Of a DNA stretch of 25,334 nt, positions 5,281-13,117 are shown in pieces. This DNA comes from a virus, in the IMG/VR virus record IMGVR_UViG_3300009152_000188, positions 1 to 25,334 of that record; one strand, written 5' to 3'. Position 1 is the stretch's first letter, and every line of letters begins with the position of its first letter. The notes under the pieces are model-generated. The model saw nothing but the letters and a program-made list of their open reading frames with translations, was not told the origin of the DNA and ran no database searches. Both the position numbers and the translations under genes were made by a program.

Positions 5281-5835
5281 TTAATCGTTAATCGTCAAAA
5301 CGTAAGGGATGACGCTCTGGTCGTAACGATCCATGAGCATGTAAACCGTGCTGCGGAATGAATCCCATTGATCCGGTGGAATTGTCTGGCAGCCTAGTGA
5401 GCTTGTCCCATTCGCTCCTCCCTTGTGAATGTTGATTGCCACGCCGACGCTTGGTTTTCCACTGCGTGTCACTGGCAATTCCTCGTTTGCATTTGCCGGG
5501 CGGAATGCCGGATAGCTAGGCGGACGATTGATCCGGTGCAAACCTTGCTTGTAGATGTGAACGCCCGGGGCCAGCACTGCAACGTCTGGCTTTTGCTTGT
5601 CTGAATAGCTGGGATCGGTGTTAGCATTCCAGCTTCCAAATAAATCAGGAGCAATGACAAACATTGCGTCGTCGTAAATTCCGCGGTCGTTTTTTCCAAC
5701 TTCTCCCATGCTGTCCAGGTAGTAACCACGGATGCCGACTAGAATGACCTGATATTTATGAACAACCCACGTCGGAACCTTCACCACAATTTCACGCCGC
5801 TTTGCCTGTGGCCTGCTGGATGGAATGTTGCTCAT
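5281..5835 (-). CDS. L,D-transpeptidase-like lysin
   Basis: This 184-residue protein carries GVAINIHKGGANGTSSLGCQ, where His137 and Cys149 in an H-x(8-11)-S-x-G-C context match the catalytic pair of YkuD-type L,D-transpeptidase folds. The RGYYLDSMGEVGKNDRGIYD segment at 36 to 55 and PGVHIYKQGLHRI at 90 to 102 fit a phage-associated family with this fold that I recall. No signal peptide is seen, so export would depend on a holin. Its position after a holin-like gene and a lipoprotein gene suggests it acts on the cell wall as the endolysin, though the exact bond is unknown. A virion-associated role is possible. Confidence 0.7.
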   Translation of the reverse strand: MSNIPSSRPQAKRREIVVKVPTWVVHKYQVILVGIRGYYLDSMGEVGKNDRGIYDDAMFVIAPDLFGSWNANTDPSYSDKQKPDVAVLAPGVHIYKQGLHRINRPPSYPAFRPANANEELPVTRSGKPSVGVAINIHKGGANGTSSLGCQTIPPDQWDSFRSTVYMLMDRYDQSVIPYVLTIND

Positions 5836-5915
5836 GATATTTGTGTAAATACTTCCTGATAAGTCGTCTCATCGCCGCTGTCAAAGTCGTCACTGTAATC
5901 TTTTCCCGCAATCAT
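5832..5915 (-). CDS. 27-residue acidic peptide in the lysis module
   Basis: This tiny frame starts at ATG 5915 and stops at TGA 5832. It exactly fills the gap between the lipoprotein and lysin genes with 4-base overlaps on both sides. The product begins MIAGKDYSDDFDSGDETTYQ and ends EVFTQIS, strongly acidic with no hydrophobic segment. It may be a real small protein or a translational coupler that carries ribosomes into the lysin gene. No family is recognised. Confidence 0.45.
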   Translation of the reverse strand: MIAGKDYSDDFDSGDETTYQEVFTQIS

Positions 5916-6049
5916 TTGTTGTCGAGGATTGTAATGATTGCAGGAATGACTTCCTTGTCCATGGTAAAGCTTGCGCCCGGAGTTGCTATGGTGCAGGACG
6001 ATAGAATCAATGCGGCAAGGATGAATGCTAGGCTATGTTTTAGTTTCAT
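5912..6049 (-). CDS. Small lipoprotein, possible outer spanin
   Basis: ATG at 6049 gives a 45-residue product: MKLKHSLAFILAALILSSCT, a basic start, a hydrophobic core and a lipobox (LSSC, Cys19), then a mature part of 27 residues (CTIATPGASFTMDKE and onward). It should be secreted, lipidated and anchored in a membrane. Small lipoproteins beside a holin and a lysin are often o-spanins, which help disrupt the outer membrane. The mature part lacks the proline richness of Rz1, and I see no separate i-spanin, so this is tentative. The gene overlaps the holin-like gene by 17 bases and the 27-codon gene by 4. Confidence 0.65.
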   Translation of the reverse strand: MKLKHSLAFILAALILSSCTIATPGASFTMDKEVIPAIITILDNK

Positions 6050-6350
6050 GATTTTCGTCTTCTGCTTTCTTCGTTGCGCGTTCGTGAAGTTCTTCGATGC
6101 GCTTGTCTTTTAATTCCAGCTTTTCAAAAAGATGCTTAACAGTTTTCCCAAGGATGTAAATCGTTGTCAGGGCGAGTCCCCAGCCTGTCAGACCGGATGC
6201 AAATTTCACAAGCTCAAATTGTGGCGGTGCTTCGTTAGCAATGAAAAGCGTTGCGCCGCTTGCAAACATGGTCCAAACAGCTTTTGTTAGGCCATCGTAA
6301 AAGTCTGGCATTATTTTTCCTATGGCGGCGAGATGGTTTAATTCGTTCAT
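6033..6350 (-). CDS. Holin-like membrane protein
   Basis: This 105-residue protein has two predicted membrane segments, about residues 25 to 41 (VWTMFASGATLFIAN) and 53 to 69 (LTGWGLALTTIYILG), followed by a highly charged helical tail (KHLFEKLELKDKRIEELHER) to the C-terminus. Two segments, small size and a charged tail fit a phage holin. The lipoprotein and lysin genes follow directly. The long coiled tail is unusual for a class II holin and could instead mark a spanin-like or tail-linked membrane protein. Its ATG overlaps the stop of the coiled-coil gene upstream. Confidence 0.65.
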   Translation of the reverse strand: MNELNHLAAIGKIMPDFYDGLTKAVWTMFASGATLFIANEAPPQFELVKFASGLTGWGLALTTIYILGKTVKHLFEKLELKDKRIEELHERATKKAEDENHETKT

Positions 6351-6742
6351 ACGGTAAGAGCTTTGAGTTCAGCTTGTTTGGCAGCGATTTCCGCTTCGAT
6401 TTCCAGCCGTCGTTTTTCGATTGCCGGCAATTCAGCAACGGCGACGACTTGAGCAATGGTTGCGACGGTTGCGGTGTCGTCAAGACTTGCATCCGCAATT
6501 GCGCATTTGATTGCTGTTTTCGCGCTTTCGATCAGCGCGTTACAATCTGCGAGTTCAGCCTTAACCCGTTCAAGTTCTGCCGCGTTTGTGGCAAGTGCCG
6601 CTGCGTTTATTGCTGGAGCAATGGCAGCAAGATCGTCCTGAGTAATCGGCCTTGCGTTGCCGCCTACCGTGTCGATTGCATGACAACCGGACAATGTGCC
6701 GTCTGGATTGCCGCGAATTAGGATTTCGTATGGAATAGTCAT
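6347..6742 (-). CDS. Coiled-coil protein downstream of the tail fibre
   Basis: This 131-residue protein starts with a small beta-like segment (MTIPYEILIRGNPDGTLSGC). It becomes almost wholly helical from about residue 50, with Ala-rich heptads (LERVKAELADCNALIESAK) and a final helix IEKRRLEIEAEIAAKQAELK. It is 7 bases from the fibre gene and overlaps the holin-like gene by 4. That position and the coiled coil suggest a fibre assembly chaperone or a minor tail part. I do not recognise a family. Confidence 0.6.
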   Translation of the reverse strand: MTIPYEILIRGNPDGTLSGCHAIDTVGGNARPITQDDLAAIAPAINAAALATNAAELERVKAELADCNALIESAKTAIKCAIADASLDDTATVATIAQVVAVAELPAIEKRRLEIEAEIAAKQAELKALTV

Positions 6743-6749
6743 GTTTTTG

Positions 6750-9125
6750 TTATAGAACTGCTGTTACAATTTTTGCTGACCCGTTATACATAACTTTGCA
6801 TTTTGCCGATCCGCCTGCCGCTACTGCCACGCCGACTACGGGGGAAAGTGCATCAGTAACAACCGCTTCAAGGTAAGTCGTTGACGGAAAAGTGCCGACT
6901 GTAAATGTTCCGTAAATAAAACCCGCGTTGGATTTTGTTGACCCAGCTACCAATAGATTCGTAGCCCCCGCATCAGTGGTCGCCCCGATTGTAACACCGC
7001 CAGATGTGTTGATGCACATGTGGGTGTTTGGTGCCGATGAAGCAAACACCAAACGTCGTGATGCGCCGTAAAAATAACACTGGTCAGGGTATGCTCCAGC
7101 GGCAGTGTTGCCGTAACCAAAACCGCCGCGTTGTGTACCTCCAGAATCTAATAGCTCCATGCTACTATAACCCGTGCTGAGTGTGCTTTTTAGCCCAAAA
7201 AGTCCATTTGTTCCGCCGCCAGCGATAAGTAATGTCGTTGTCGACGATGGTGTGTTAATCTGCGCGATGGTCGGCGTAGTAATCGTCGGCGAAGTAGTTC
7301 CGACTGGCCCTCCCGTGCCACTTGGAGTGCCAGTGAGCAATGTTGCAACTCCCGTTCCTAGTCCGCTGACTCCTGTGCTGATTGGTAGTCCTGTGCAGGA
7401 CGTTAAAGTTCCCCCAGAAGGAGTGCCAAGTGCCGGGGTCGCGAATACCGGAGACGTGGCGGTCAGCACTCCTGTCGTGGAAATTGTCAGTTGATTGCTG
7501 GTGCCGAATCGTGCCGACTCCGCACCGAGAGCCCACTTGTTTGTCATCGTCACGTTTGTTCCTGCGGTCGGTTCGCGGAAAAAAGCGGTGGTGTAATTGG
7601 TATACGTGGTTGAGCTGGTCGCCGCAATGGTATTACCTCCAAACGCATCGGTATAGGCCGCCGCCACTGTGCCGCTTGAGCTGGTATCAGTCAATGTGGC
7701 CGCAACTCCTTTTATTCTCAACCCGCTTGTAGTCCATGCCGCCGCGCTGATATTGCCTGAAAGCGTCAGACGGTCGGTTGTCAGGTCTGTTACGCTTGGT
7801 GATGTTTTTCCAACTGGCCCAGCGGTTCCTGACGACGCTCCTGATAAAAGCGTAGCAACTTCTGTGCCTAGCCCGGTGACTCCGGTGGAGATTGGCAAGC
7901 CTGTGCAGGATGTTAGCGTTCCTGCATTAGGTGTTCCAAGTGCGCCGTTAAACACCACAAATGATCCAGCTGTTCCGACGTTAATTGCTAACGCGTAAAA
8001 TACATTTGTTCCGAGTCCGCTTACTCCTGTGCTGATTGGTAATCCTGTGCAGTTCGTGAGCGTGCCGCTCGATGGCGTGCCGAGTGGTCCGCCGCTGTAA
8101 ATAAGCGTGATTGCCGAGCTTGTCCCGTTCTTAAATTGTGGCGATCCAGATGAATCAGAAAACCATGCGGACCGTCCAGCGGCAATCGTCGGCGTTGTTC
8201 CGTTTTTGGTTATGAAATGCCCAGCCTCGGCTGTGCTAGGATTGCTGAAAAAATGCCCGGTGCTTGTCGTGTTGACGGTTATGCTAATGTTTCCGGCCGT
8301 TGCGCCCCAAGTCAGGATTGCCGTCCCCGCGCTGTTGCGTAAAGATGCCCCTGCGGTTGCGTCAAGCGCGGCGAAGTTGTACGACCTAACAGATGCGCTT
8401 GCGTGCAGAATTTCGATATTGGAGTCAGCAGCATTTGTATAAATTGATGAGTTTGCTGCTGAAGTAAAAATGGGTGAGTTTGCCGCGAGCGTAGCAATAA
8501 AAGAATCCGTTCCTCCGGTCGTAATATAGGAGCTCACTCCGTTGGTGCCAATACCTGCACCCGTTCCTTCGGTTGTGATTGATGCATTATCTCCGGTGGT
8601 GGATATAAAAGCATTTGCCGCCGTGCTCTGGATTGACCCAGTATAAACCATTGTCGCCGCCGTCAAATCATCAAACGCCGCGCCGCCGGATGCGTCACGA
8701 ACGACCACCTTATTAGCAGTTGCCGCGCTTGTAGCGTCTGAAATATCCGCGCTGACAATTGGGGAATAGTATGGCGTATTTGTCCATGCGCCTGAATGGT
8801 AAACCCTGCGTATTGTCGTTCCTGATCGAGTGTAAGCCGTGCCGCCGATTGTTGCTGTGCCGTTGCGTAGAAATACTTCAAATCCTTTCCCTTGAACTGG
8901 CGACGGGTCTGTGACGGTCAGTGTTGCAACTGCGGTGTATTGCTTGTCATTTGCGGCCGTAAACGATGCGCTTTTTACATCCGACGTCCCGCCATCTGCG
9001 CCTGCTGGCCCTGTTGCTCCGACTGCCGCTTCGTTAAGCGTAATCGTGACCGCATCCTCGTTGAGTGTTGCGCTGACAACCACGTCAGGATCGTTTTCAG
9101 CAACGGTAATGGTGATTGTGTCCAT
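6750..9125 (-). CDS. Tail fibre protein with repeats and collagen-like segment
   Basis: This 791-residue protein is low complexity and rich in T, S, G and A. A short collagen-like run (GATGPAGADGG) lies near residue 37. Three copies of a 26-residue repeat (LGTPSSGTLTNCTGLPISTG and variants) are encoded at 8007-8084, 7863-7940 and 7353-7430. The ISTGVSGLGT linkers are typical of fibre proteins in environmental phages. The C-terminus (residues about 745 to 791) is a beta-rich part that I recall from similar fibres. It probably forms a trimer that binds the host surface. No intramolecular chaperone domain was seen. Confidence 0.88.
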   Translation of the reverse strand: MDTITITVAENDPDVVVSATLNEDAVTITLNEAAVGATGPAGADGGTSDVKSASFTAANDKQYTAVATLTVTDPSPVQGKGFEVFLRNGTATIGGTAYTRSGTTIRRVYHSGAWTNTPYYSPIVSADISDATSAATANKVVVRDASGGAAFDDLTAATMVYTGSIQSTAANAFISTTGDNASITTEGTGAGIGTNGVSSYITTGGTDSFIATLAANSPIFTSAANSSIYTNAADSNIEILHASASVRSYNFAALDATAGASLRNSAGTAILTWGATAGNISITVNTTSTGHFFSNPSTAEAGHFITKNGTTPTIAAGRSAWFSDSSGSPQFKNGTSSAITLIYSGGPLGTPSSGTLTNCTGLPISTGVSGLGTNVFYALAINVGTAGSFVVFNGALGTPNAGTLTSCTGLPISTGVTGLGTEVATLLSGASSGTAGPVGKTSPSVTDLTTDRLTLSGNISAAAWTTSGLRIKGVAATLTDTSSSGTVAAAYTDAFGGNTIAATSSTTYTNYTTAFFREPTAGTNVTMTNKWALGAESARFGTSNQLTISTTGVLTATSPVFATPALGTPSGGTLTSCTGLPISTGVSGLGTGVATLLTGTPSGTGGPVGTTSPTITTPTIAQINTPSSTTTLLIAGGGTNGLFGLKSTLSTGYSSMELLDSGGTQRGGFGYGNTAAGAYPDQCYFYGASRRLVFASSAPNTHMCINTSGGVTIGATTDAGATNLLVAGSTKSNAGFIYGTFTVGTFPSTTYLEAVVTDALSPVVGVAVAAGGSAKCKVMYNGSAKIVTAVL
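7353..8084. repeat. Three 78-bp repeats inside the tail fibre gene
   Basis: Copies occur at 7353-7430, 7863-7940 and 8007-8084, each encoding 26 residues with the core TGLPISTGVxGLGT. They are spaced unevenly (433 and 67 bases apart), so they are not a simple tandem array. They could recombine to change fibre length. Confidence 0.85.
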
Positions 9126-9126
9126 G

Positions 9127-9471
9127 TTATGCTCGTGTGGGGTCGTCCAACACTTCTAGCGTGCCGGCAAGGTAGGTTTTGATAACTCCCGCCGCCGATG
9201 TCGTTTCGATACTCCAATACCAAACGCCAACAGATAACGTCAGCGGAGTAATTGGTGAAACGGTAAAATCGTAGCTGTTGGCATTGTTAATTACAATTCC
9301 TGCCGATGACGTTAGTGACAGTCCTAGCGTCCCGTCAGTGTCTCGAAAATACATTTTTACTGTTGCAAGATCACTGTCAAACGTGTTGCCAGTTGATGAG
9401 TAAACGGCAGAAACTCCGTTCCACGTGTCGCCGTAAACAACGGGTGTTAGGTTGAATTTTCCTGGCCTCAT
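9127..9471 (-). CDS. Small tail or baseplate structural protein
   Basis: This 114-residue protein is beta-rich: KFNLTPVVYGDTWNG, then TVKMYFRDTDGT, SYDFTVSPITPLTLS and VWYWSIETTSAAG. This beta-sandwich pattern, with a repeating WYWSIET-type strand before a short C-terminal tail, is found in small proteins coded just before tail fibres, like the N-terminal domain of baseplate upper proteins. It lies 1 base from the fibre gene and overlaps the preceding gene by 4, so it probably joins fibre to tail tip. The assignment is contextual. Confidence 0.6.
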   Translation of the reverse strand: MRPGKFNLTPVVYGDTWNGVSAVYSSTGNTFDSDLATVKMYFRDTDGTLGLSLTSSAGIVINNANSYDFTVSPITPLTLSVGVWYWSIETTSAAGVIKTYLAGTLEVLDDPTRA

Positions 9472-10322
9472 GTGGATTTACCTATGACGGTTACGGTTGA
9501 GTTAGTTCCTGCCGCTGTGGATGTGATTACAAGGTCGGCGGTCAATAGCGTCCCAGTGTTGCCGCTGCTGTTCCAGAATTTAGATGGCGTTGTTAAAACT
9601 TGCGTGCCGTTGCCAGCCGTAGCTGATCCACTTGTGTTGTTGATTTCCAGCGAATAAAGCGTTGCCATACTGACCAAAGTGACGCCTTCAAAATCCTTGC
9701 CGTCCCCATCGGTAATGCGAACGCCGGACGATACGATGCCAGCGGTCGTGTTTGCGCTTGTTGCGGCCGCTGTGATTCCAAGTCCAGCCGGTATGGCAAG
9801 ATTTGTGTTGGCTTCGTTTGCGTATTTATAGCCGTTCGCATCAGACTTGCGCGTGATGATAATGTCAGATCCTGAACTTGTCACGGTCCAGACGGCAGCG
9901 ATTGCGGTATTTGCCGCTAATCCTGCTGCAAGTGCCGCTGCGACAAGCGTGGAGGTGTTGCTGGCCGTTGTAAGCGCAACAACTACGGTTAGAGGTGATC
10001 CGGTCGTAGCGGTCGAAGTAAATGTCAGCGAACAGTTGCCGTTTGATGTTGCTCCAGATGCCGCGACAACCGTAGCCGTTTCAACCTGCGCCGTCCCAGC
10101 CACGTATGCAGCCGATCCGGTCGCTACGCCTGATTGCAGGTCGATTGTTGCGGTTCCACCTGACGCAACAAATTCAATCCCGATTGCATAGCCGATGTCC
10201 GCTGTTGGAAACTGCACTGCCGTTTGACTTGCGCCAATTTGAACAATTCCCGCGACAAGTGCCGATGTCGCCTGTCCTTGGCAGTTGCTCCCCGTAATCG
10301 TTTGTGCCGCTGAAATTGCCAT
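9468..10322 (-). CDS. Low-complexity tail structural protein
   Basis: This 284-residue protein is rich in A, T, S, G and V with alternating hydrophobic pattern and few charged residues until DANGYKYANEANTNLAIPAG near residue 165. It looks like stacked beta-sandwich domains of a virion surface or tail-tip protein. I recognise no named family. It starts 31 bases after the stop of the 249-residue gene, one of the larger gaps in the tail module, and overlaps the 114-residue gene by 4. Its strong Ala/Thr bias matches the fibre gene and suggests similar origin. Confidence 0.6.
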   Translation of the reverse strand: MAISAAQTITGSNCQGQATSALVAGIVQIGASQTAVQFPTADIGYAIGIEFVASGGTATIDLQSGVATGSAAYVAGTAQVETATVVAASGATSNGNCSLTFTSTATTGSPLTVVVALTTASNTSTLVAAALAAGLAANTAIAAVWTVTSSGSDIIITRKSDANGYKYANEANTNLAIPAGLGITAAATSANTTAGIVSSGVRITDGDGKDFEGVTLVSMATLYSLEINNTSGSATAGNGTQVLTTPSKFWNSSGNTGTLLTADLVITSTAAGTNSTVTVIGKST

Positions 10323-10353
10323 GTCGTCATTTTATGTTAGATTCCATTCATTG

Positions 10354-11103
10354 TCAAGATGCGGTATAGTATGCGCCATTGTCTGATCCTGCCGTGATTG
10401 AATTACCAACGTCCGTTGAAACAAAGTGCAAATCGTCAGGAATTACAACATTTCCAACTGTGATGTCAGATTTACGCCATTGCTTGACGGTTGATTCTCC
10501 GGAAGATCCTGTTTGAATCTGTCCAATGTAAAAAATAGTTTCTCCAACAGTTATTCCACCCATTAAAGTTGATGCGTAGGTTGCCGCATCTGTGTATGAT
10601 GTGTATGTGCTGCTAATTTTAACGGTTGCCCCACCTGCCCGGTAATCGTCTACCTTATCGTAATCATCCTGCGTGCTTCCATAACCGGATGATTTTGCAA
10701 CACCGCTTGTCACCCACACTCCGTATGTTGTGGAGGCTGACAACGCCATTTTTCCAAGCGTGTTTGTATCAAAATCATCGCCGCGAAATGCCCCTGCGCT
10801 GGAATCGTATGACAATGATTGATCTGCCGAAATTAGCGCAAAATTACCGGAAACGCTAATGAGTTTCATTACGGTAAATCGGCCAATCTGCATTTGCATC
10901 GAATAGGCTGAGCCGTCGTAGTTGACGAAAATCTTGTATGGATGGACATAGCCGCCGCCAACTGGAAATGTTTTATCTATTGTTCCGCGATTTTTCAAAC
11001 GGATAACTGCATCTCTCAGTTGATTTGCCCATTCAGCCGTTATTGTGTCACCGCGCTTTTTGACGTTAGGAACTACAATCGGTATGTTGTTAGGTCGTCC
11101 CAT
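10354..11103 (-). CDS. Tail-tip protein, 249 residues
   Basis: This protein starts with a basic segment (MGRPNNIPIVVPNVKKRGDT), then a helix typical of tail-associated proteins (AEWANQLRDAVIRLKNRGTI), then long beta-rich stretches with Tyr, Ser and Asp. The helix with W-x-N-x-L-R-D-A is common near the start of small proteins that attach fibres. I cannot name a family. It overlaps the preceding gene by a single base (11103). Role in the virion is inferred from position between tape measure and fibre. Confidence 0.6.
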   Translation of the reverse strand: MGRPNNIPIVVPNVKKRGDTITAEWANQLRDAVIRLKNRGTIDKTFPVGGGYVHPYKIFVNYDGSAYSMQMQIGRFTVMKLISVSGNFALISADQSLSYDSSAGAFRGDDFDTNTLGKMALSASTTYGVWVTSGVAKSSGYGSTQDDYDKVDDYRAGGATVKISSTYTSYTDAATYASTLMGGITVGETIFYIGQIQTGSSGESTVKQWRKSDITVGNVVIPDDLHFVSTDVGNSITAGSDNGAYYTAS

Positions 11104-11942
11104 TACGTTGGTTTAGTGTATTTTGTAACGTCCCATCCTTGTCCGGGCGGAGACATTAGCCACGTGATAGAATAGTCGCTGGTCGTTTCCGTGCCTTGTT
11201 TTGTTTGACTGTCGGTGATTCCGGTCAACCTCCAATTCCTGCCAGCAATAACCGGAGGATTTCCGTCCGGCTTTGGATCAATCCATCCAAGATAGTCCAG
11301 ATAAATCTGATCGACTCCGCCTTGATTTGTCGCGCTGTGCGTCCATTCAATTTGCGATGTTTCCCACGTTTCTACTTTGTCCCTAACAATAATTTTAAAC
11401 CATTTGATTGAATCAGCATTGGTAATCGTTCCAACCTCATTTCCAAGTAGGTATTTGATGTAGTAGGTGTTGATTGTGGAATTTTTATCGTCTCTTTCAT
11501 ACTTGCCTGATAAACATCCCGCAATCAAAAACTTGTCAACTTCAGCCACTTTAGCGATGAAATCAGGATGTGTCATTATCGGAGCTTCTGACAACGTGGC
11601 ATTGTAAGCGTAAGTGCCGCTGTCGTCGTTTTTGTCAAATTCCCAATCTGCCGAATATCCAGTGTAAGCAACGCGAATTTTTGTTAGTCCTCCCGGCTCA
11701 TGCTCATGGCTAACGGAATCAACAGTTAAGAAATTCCACTTTGCCGACAAGTTAGGATAAATAACAGTTGCCGATTGTCCTTTTTGAAATGCCGTCTGAA
11801 TCGGTGTCGAGTCAAAATCAAACTTGCGGCAAGTGAATGTTTGACTGCCAGTCCACTTTCCCTTGTTGTCAAATGCTGCTTGGAAGTCCGGCCCTGGAAT
11901 CCAAGTGTAAGGTGCTATTCCGTATACGTTGGAAATGCTCAT
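11103..11942 (-). CDS. Tail protein after the tape measure, possible distal tail protein
   Basis: This 279-residue protein follows the tape measure gene with a 4-base overlap, the place of distal tail (Dit-like or M/L-like) proteins. It is beta-rich with many aromatic residues, such as IAPYTWIPGPDFQAAFDNKG, SIKWFKIIVRDKVETWETSQ and GRNWRLTGITDSQ. There is no recognised motif. Length is near the 250 to 300 residues usual for Dit. The identity is positional and the sequence similarity is not clear. Confidence 0.55.
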   Translation of the reverse strand: MSISNVYGIAPYTWIPGPDFQAAFDNKGKWTGSQTFTCRKFDFDSTPIQTAFQKGQSATVIYPNLSAKWNFLTVDSVSHEHEPGGLTKIRVAYTGYSADWEFDKNDDSGTYAYNATLSEAPIMTHPDFIAKVAEVDKFLIAGCLSGKYERDDKNSTINTYYIKYLLGNEVGTITNADSIKWFKIIVRDKVETWETSQIEWTHSATNQGGVDQIYLDYLGWIDPKPDGNPPVIAGRNWRLTGITDSQTKQGTETTSDYSITWLMSPPGQGWDVTKYTKPT

Positions 11943-13117
11943 TTGAAATATATTGGGTTGACGTTTGTTTTGTAAATCAATTTCAAAACATTCAAAATTG
12001 CCTCGTTATATCCTTCTGGAGGGTTGTAGCCAAACGCCCATCCAGGTTTTCTTTCTTCTTGTTTTTTCATTGTGTTTGCGAGATTGGACGGCGGCCCCGC
12101 AAATGCAACTGGCGACGGCTCAAACATGCTTTGCAATGGAGTTCCAGCGACAAGGTTTTTTATCGCGTCTTTTATTGCTTGTCCGATCTTTGCGCCAATG
12201 TCTTCAGCCCATCCGACAAATCCTGATTTTAAATCGTCAAATACTTTTCCAAATCCTACTTGCCCGATGTATTCAAACGTGTTCCTTAATGCCGCGCCTG
12301 CACGTTCTAGCCATTCTGCCGCTTTGCCGATTTCGTCAAAAATTCTTTTCAATGATCCTGCTACAATTTGCCCAGTGTTGCCACCTGTTAGCCCTTTGAC
12401 AAATGCGCTAGATAGTTGCAGTTGCGCATTTTTAAACCTTCCAGTTTCGTCACCGGCAGATTCCAATCCAGCAATATATTCGTCGGTCATTTTCAACAAT
12501 GGCCCAAGATTGTTGATTGCTACTTGTCTACTTTCAGCCATGCCGTCAGCAAATACTTTGCCGTATTTCAAAACTCCTTTTACACCACCAAATAGCTTTT
12601 CAATGTATGCGTTTGCAGTTTCTTTCGGCACGTTATTTGCGCTCATCGCTGAAAAAATAGCTTCGATTTGCGCTGCTGGTTTCATCCGCATCAGATCCGC
12701 TAACGTCAATCCTAGATCATTAAAAATATTCCAAACGTCATCTTTTTCCCCTTTCTTAGCCGCTTCAACTGAGTCGTAAATTGCTTTTTCAAGCGTCAAA
12801 ATCTGTTTTCCTGATTCGCCTCCTTCAACTCCTGCAAGTCTCAATTGCTCATTCAAAATCATTAGTTCTTGCGCCGACTCGCCAGTAAGCGCGGCAAGGT
12901 CTTTTAATTCACCGGCAAAATCAAAAATTGCCGTTCCTCCTTCAACTAGAAATTGTATCGACTTGCCTACCCAATCCGCTCCAAATTCACCCACCTTCCG
13001 AGCCGCCCCGATTCCAACTTCCTTAGAAAACTTGCCAAACATCCCGCCGATGTTTTTCAATCCGGTCTTTACAGCCGTCCCGTCAAATCCTACTTTTACT
13101 GTTGTGTTAATCGACAT
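11939..13117 (-). CDS. Short tape measure protein
   Basis: This 392-residue protein has the LKDLAALTGESAQELMILNE pattern (residues about 71 to 90) found in tape measure proteins, followed by long amphipathic helices and a hydrophobic glycine/alanine-rich section (GAALRNTFEYIGQVGFGKVF). It lies directly after the G/GT chaperone genes, as the tape measure does in lambda. The protein sets tail length. At roughly 0.15 nm per residue, 392 residues imply a tail of about 60 nm, shorter than lambda (853 residues, about 150 nm). Its start overlaps the GT frame by 11 bases. Confidence 0.82.
   Translation of the reverse strand: MSINTTVKVGFDGTAVKTGLKNIGGMFGKFSKEVGIGAARKVGEFGADWVGKSIQFLVEGGTAIFDFAGELKDLAALTGESAQELMILNEQLRLAGVEGGESGKQILTLEKAIYDSVEAAKKGEKDDVWNIFNDLGLTLADLMRMKPAAQIEAIFSAMSANNVPKETANAYIEKLFGGVKGVLKYGKVFADGMAESRQVAINNLGPLLKMTDEYIAGLESAGDETGRFKNAQLQLSSAFVKGLTGGNTGQIVAGSLKRIFDEIGKAAEWLERAGAALRNTFEYIGQVGFGKVFDDLKSGFVGWAEDIGAKIGQAIKDAIKNLVAGTPLQSMFEPSPVAFAGPPSNLANTMKKQEERKPGWAFGYNPPEGYNEAILNVLKLIYKTNVNPIYFK

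Noticed and set aside
6251-6721. 156-residue plus-strand reading frame opposite the coiled-coil and holin-like genes
   Set aside because: It is Cys/Phe/Arg-rich antisense sequence and conflicts with two well-spaced minus-strand genes.
10329-10357. TTGACA, 17 bases, TAAAAT on the minus strand (near-consensus sigma-70 promoter)
   Set aside because: The -10 ends 6 bases before the ATG, leaving no leader; the -35 overlaps a stop codon; and the other promoters are of Bacteroidota type. It may be chance, but mapping transcript starts would decide.
12072-12779. 235-residue plus-strand reading frame
   Set aside because: It is antisense to the tape measure gene, has Cys/Pro/Ser-rich sequence unlike a protein, and there are no other plus-strand genes.
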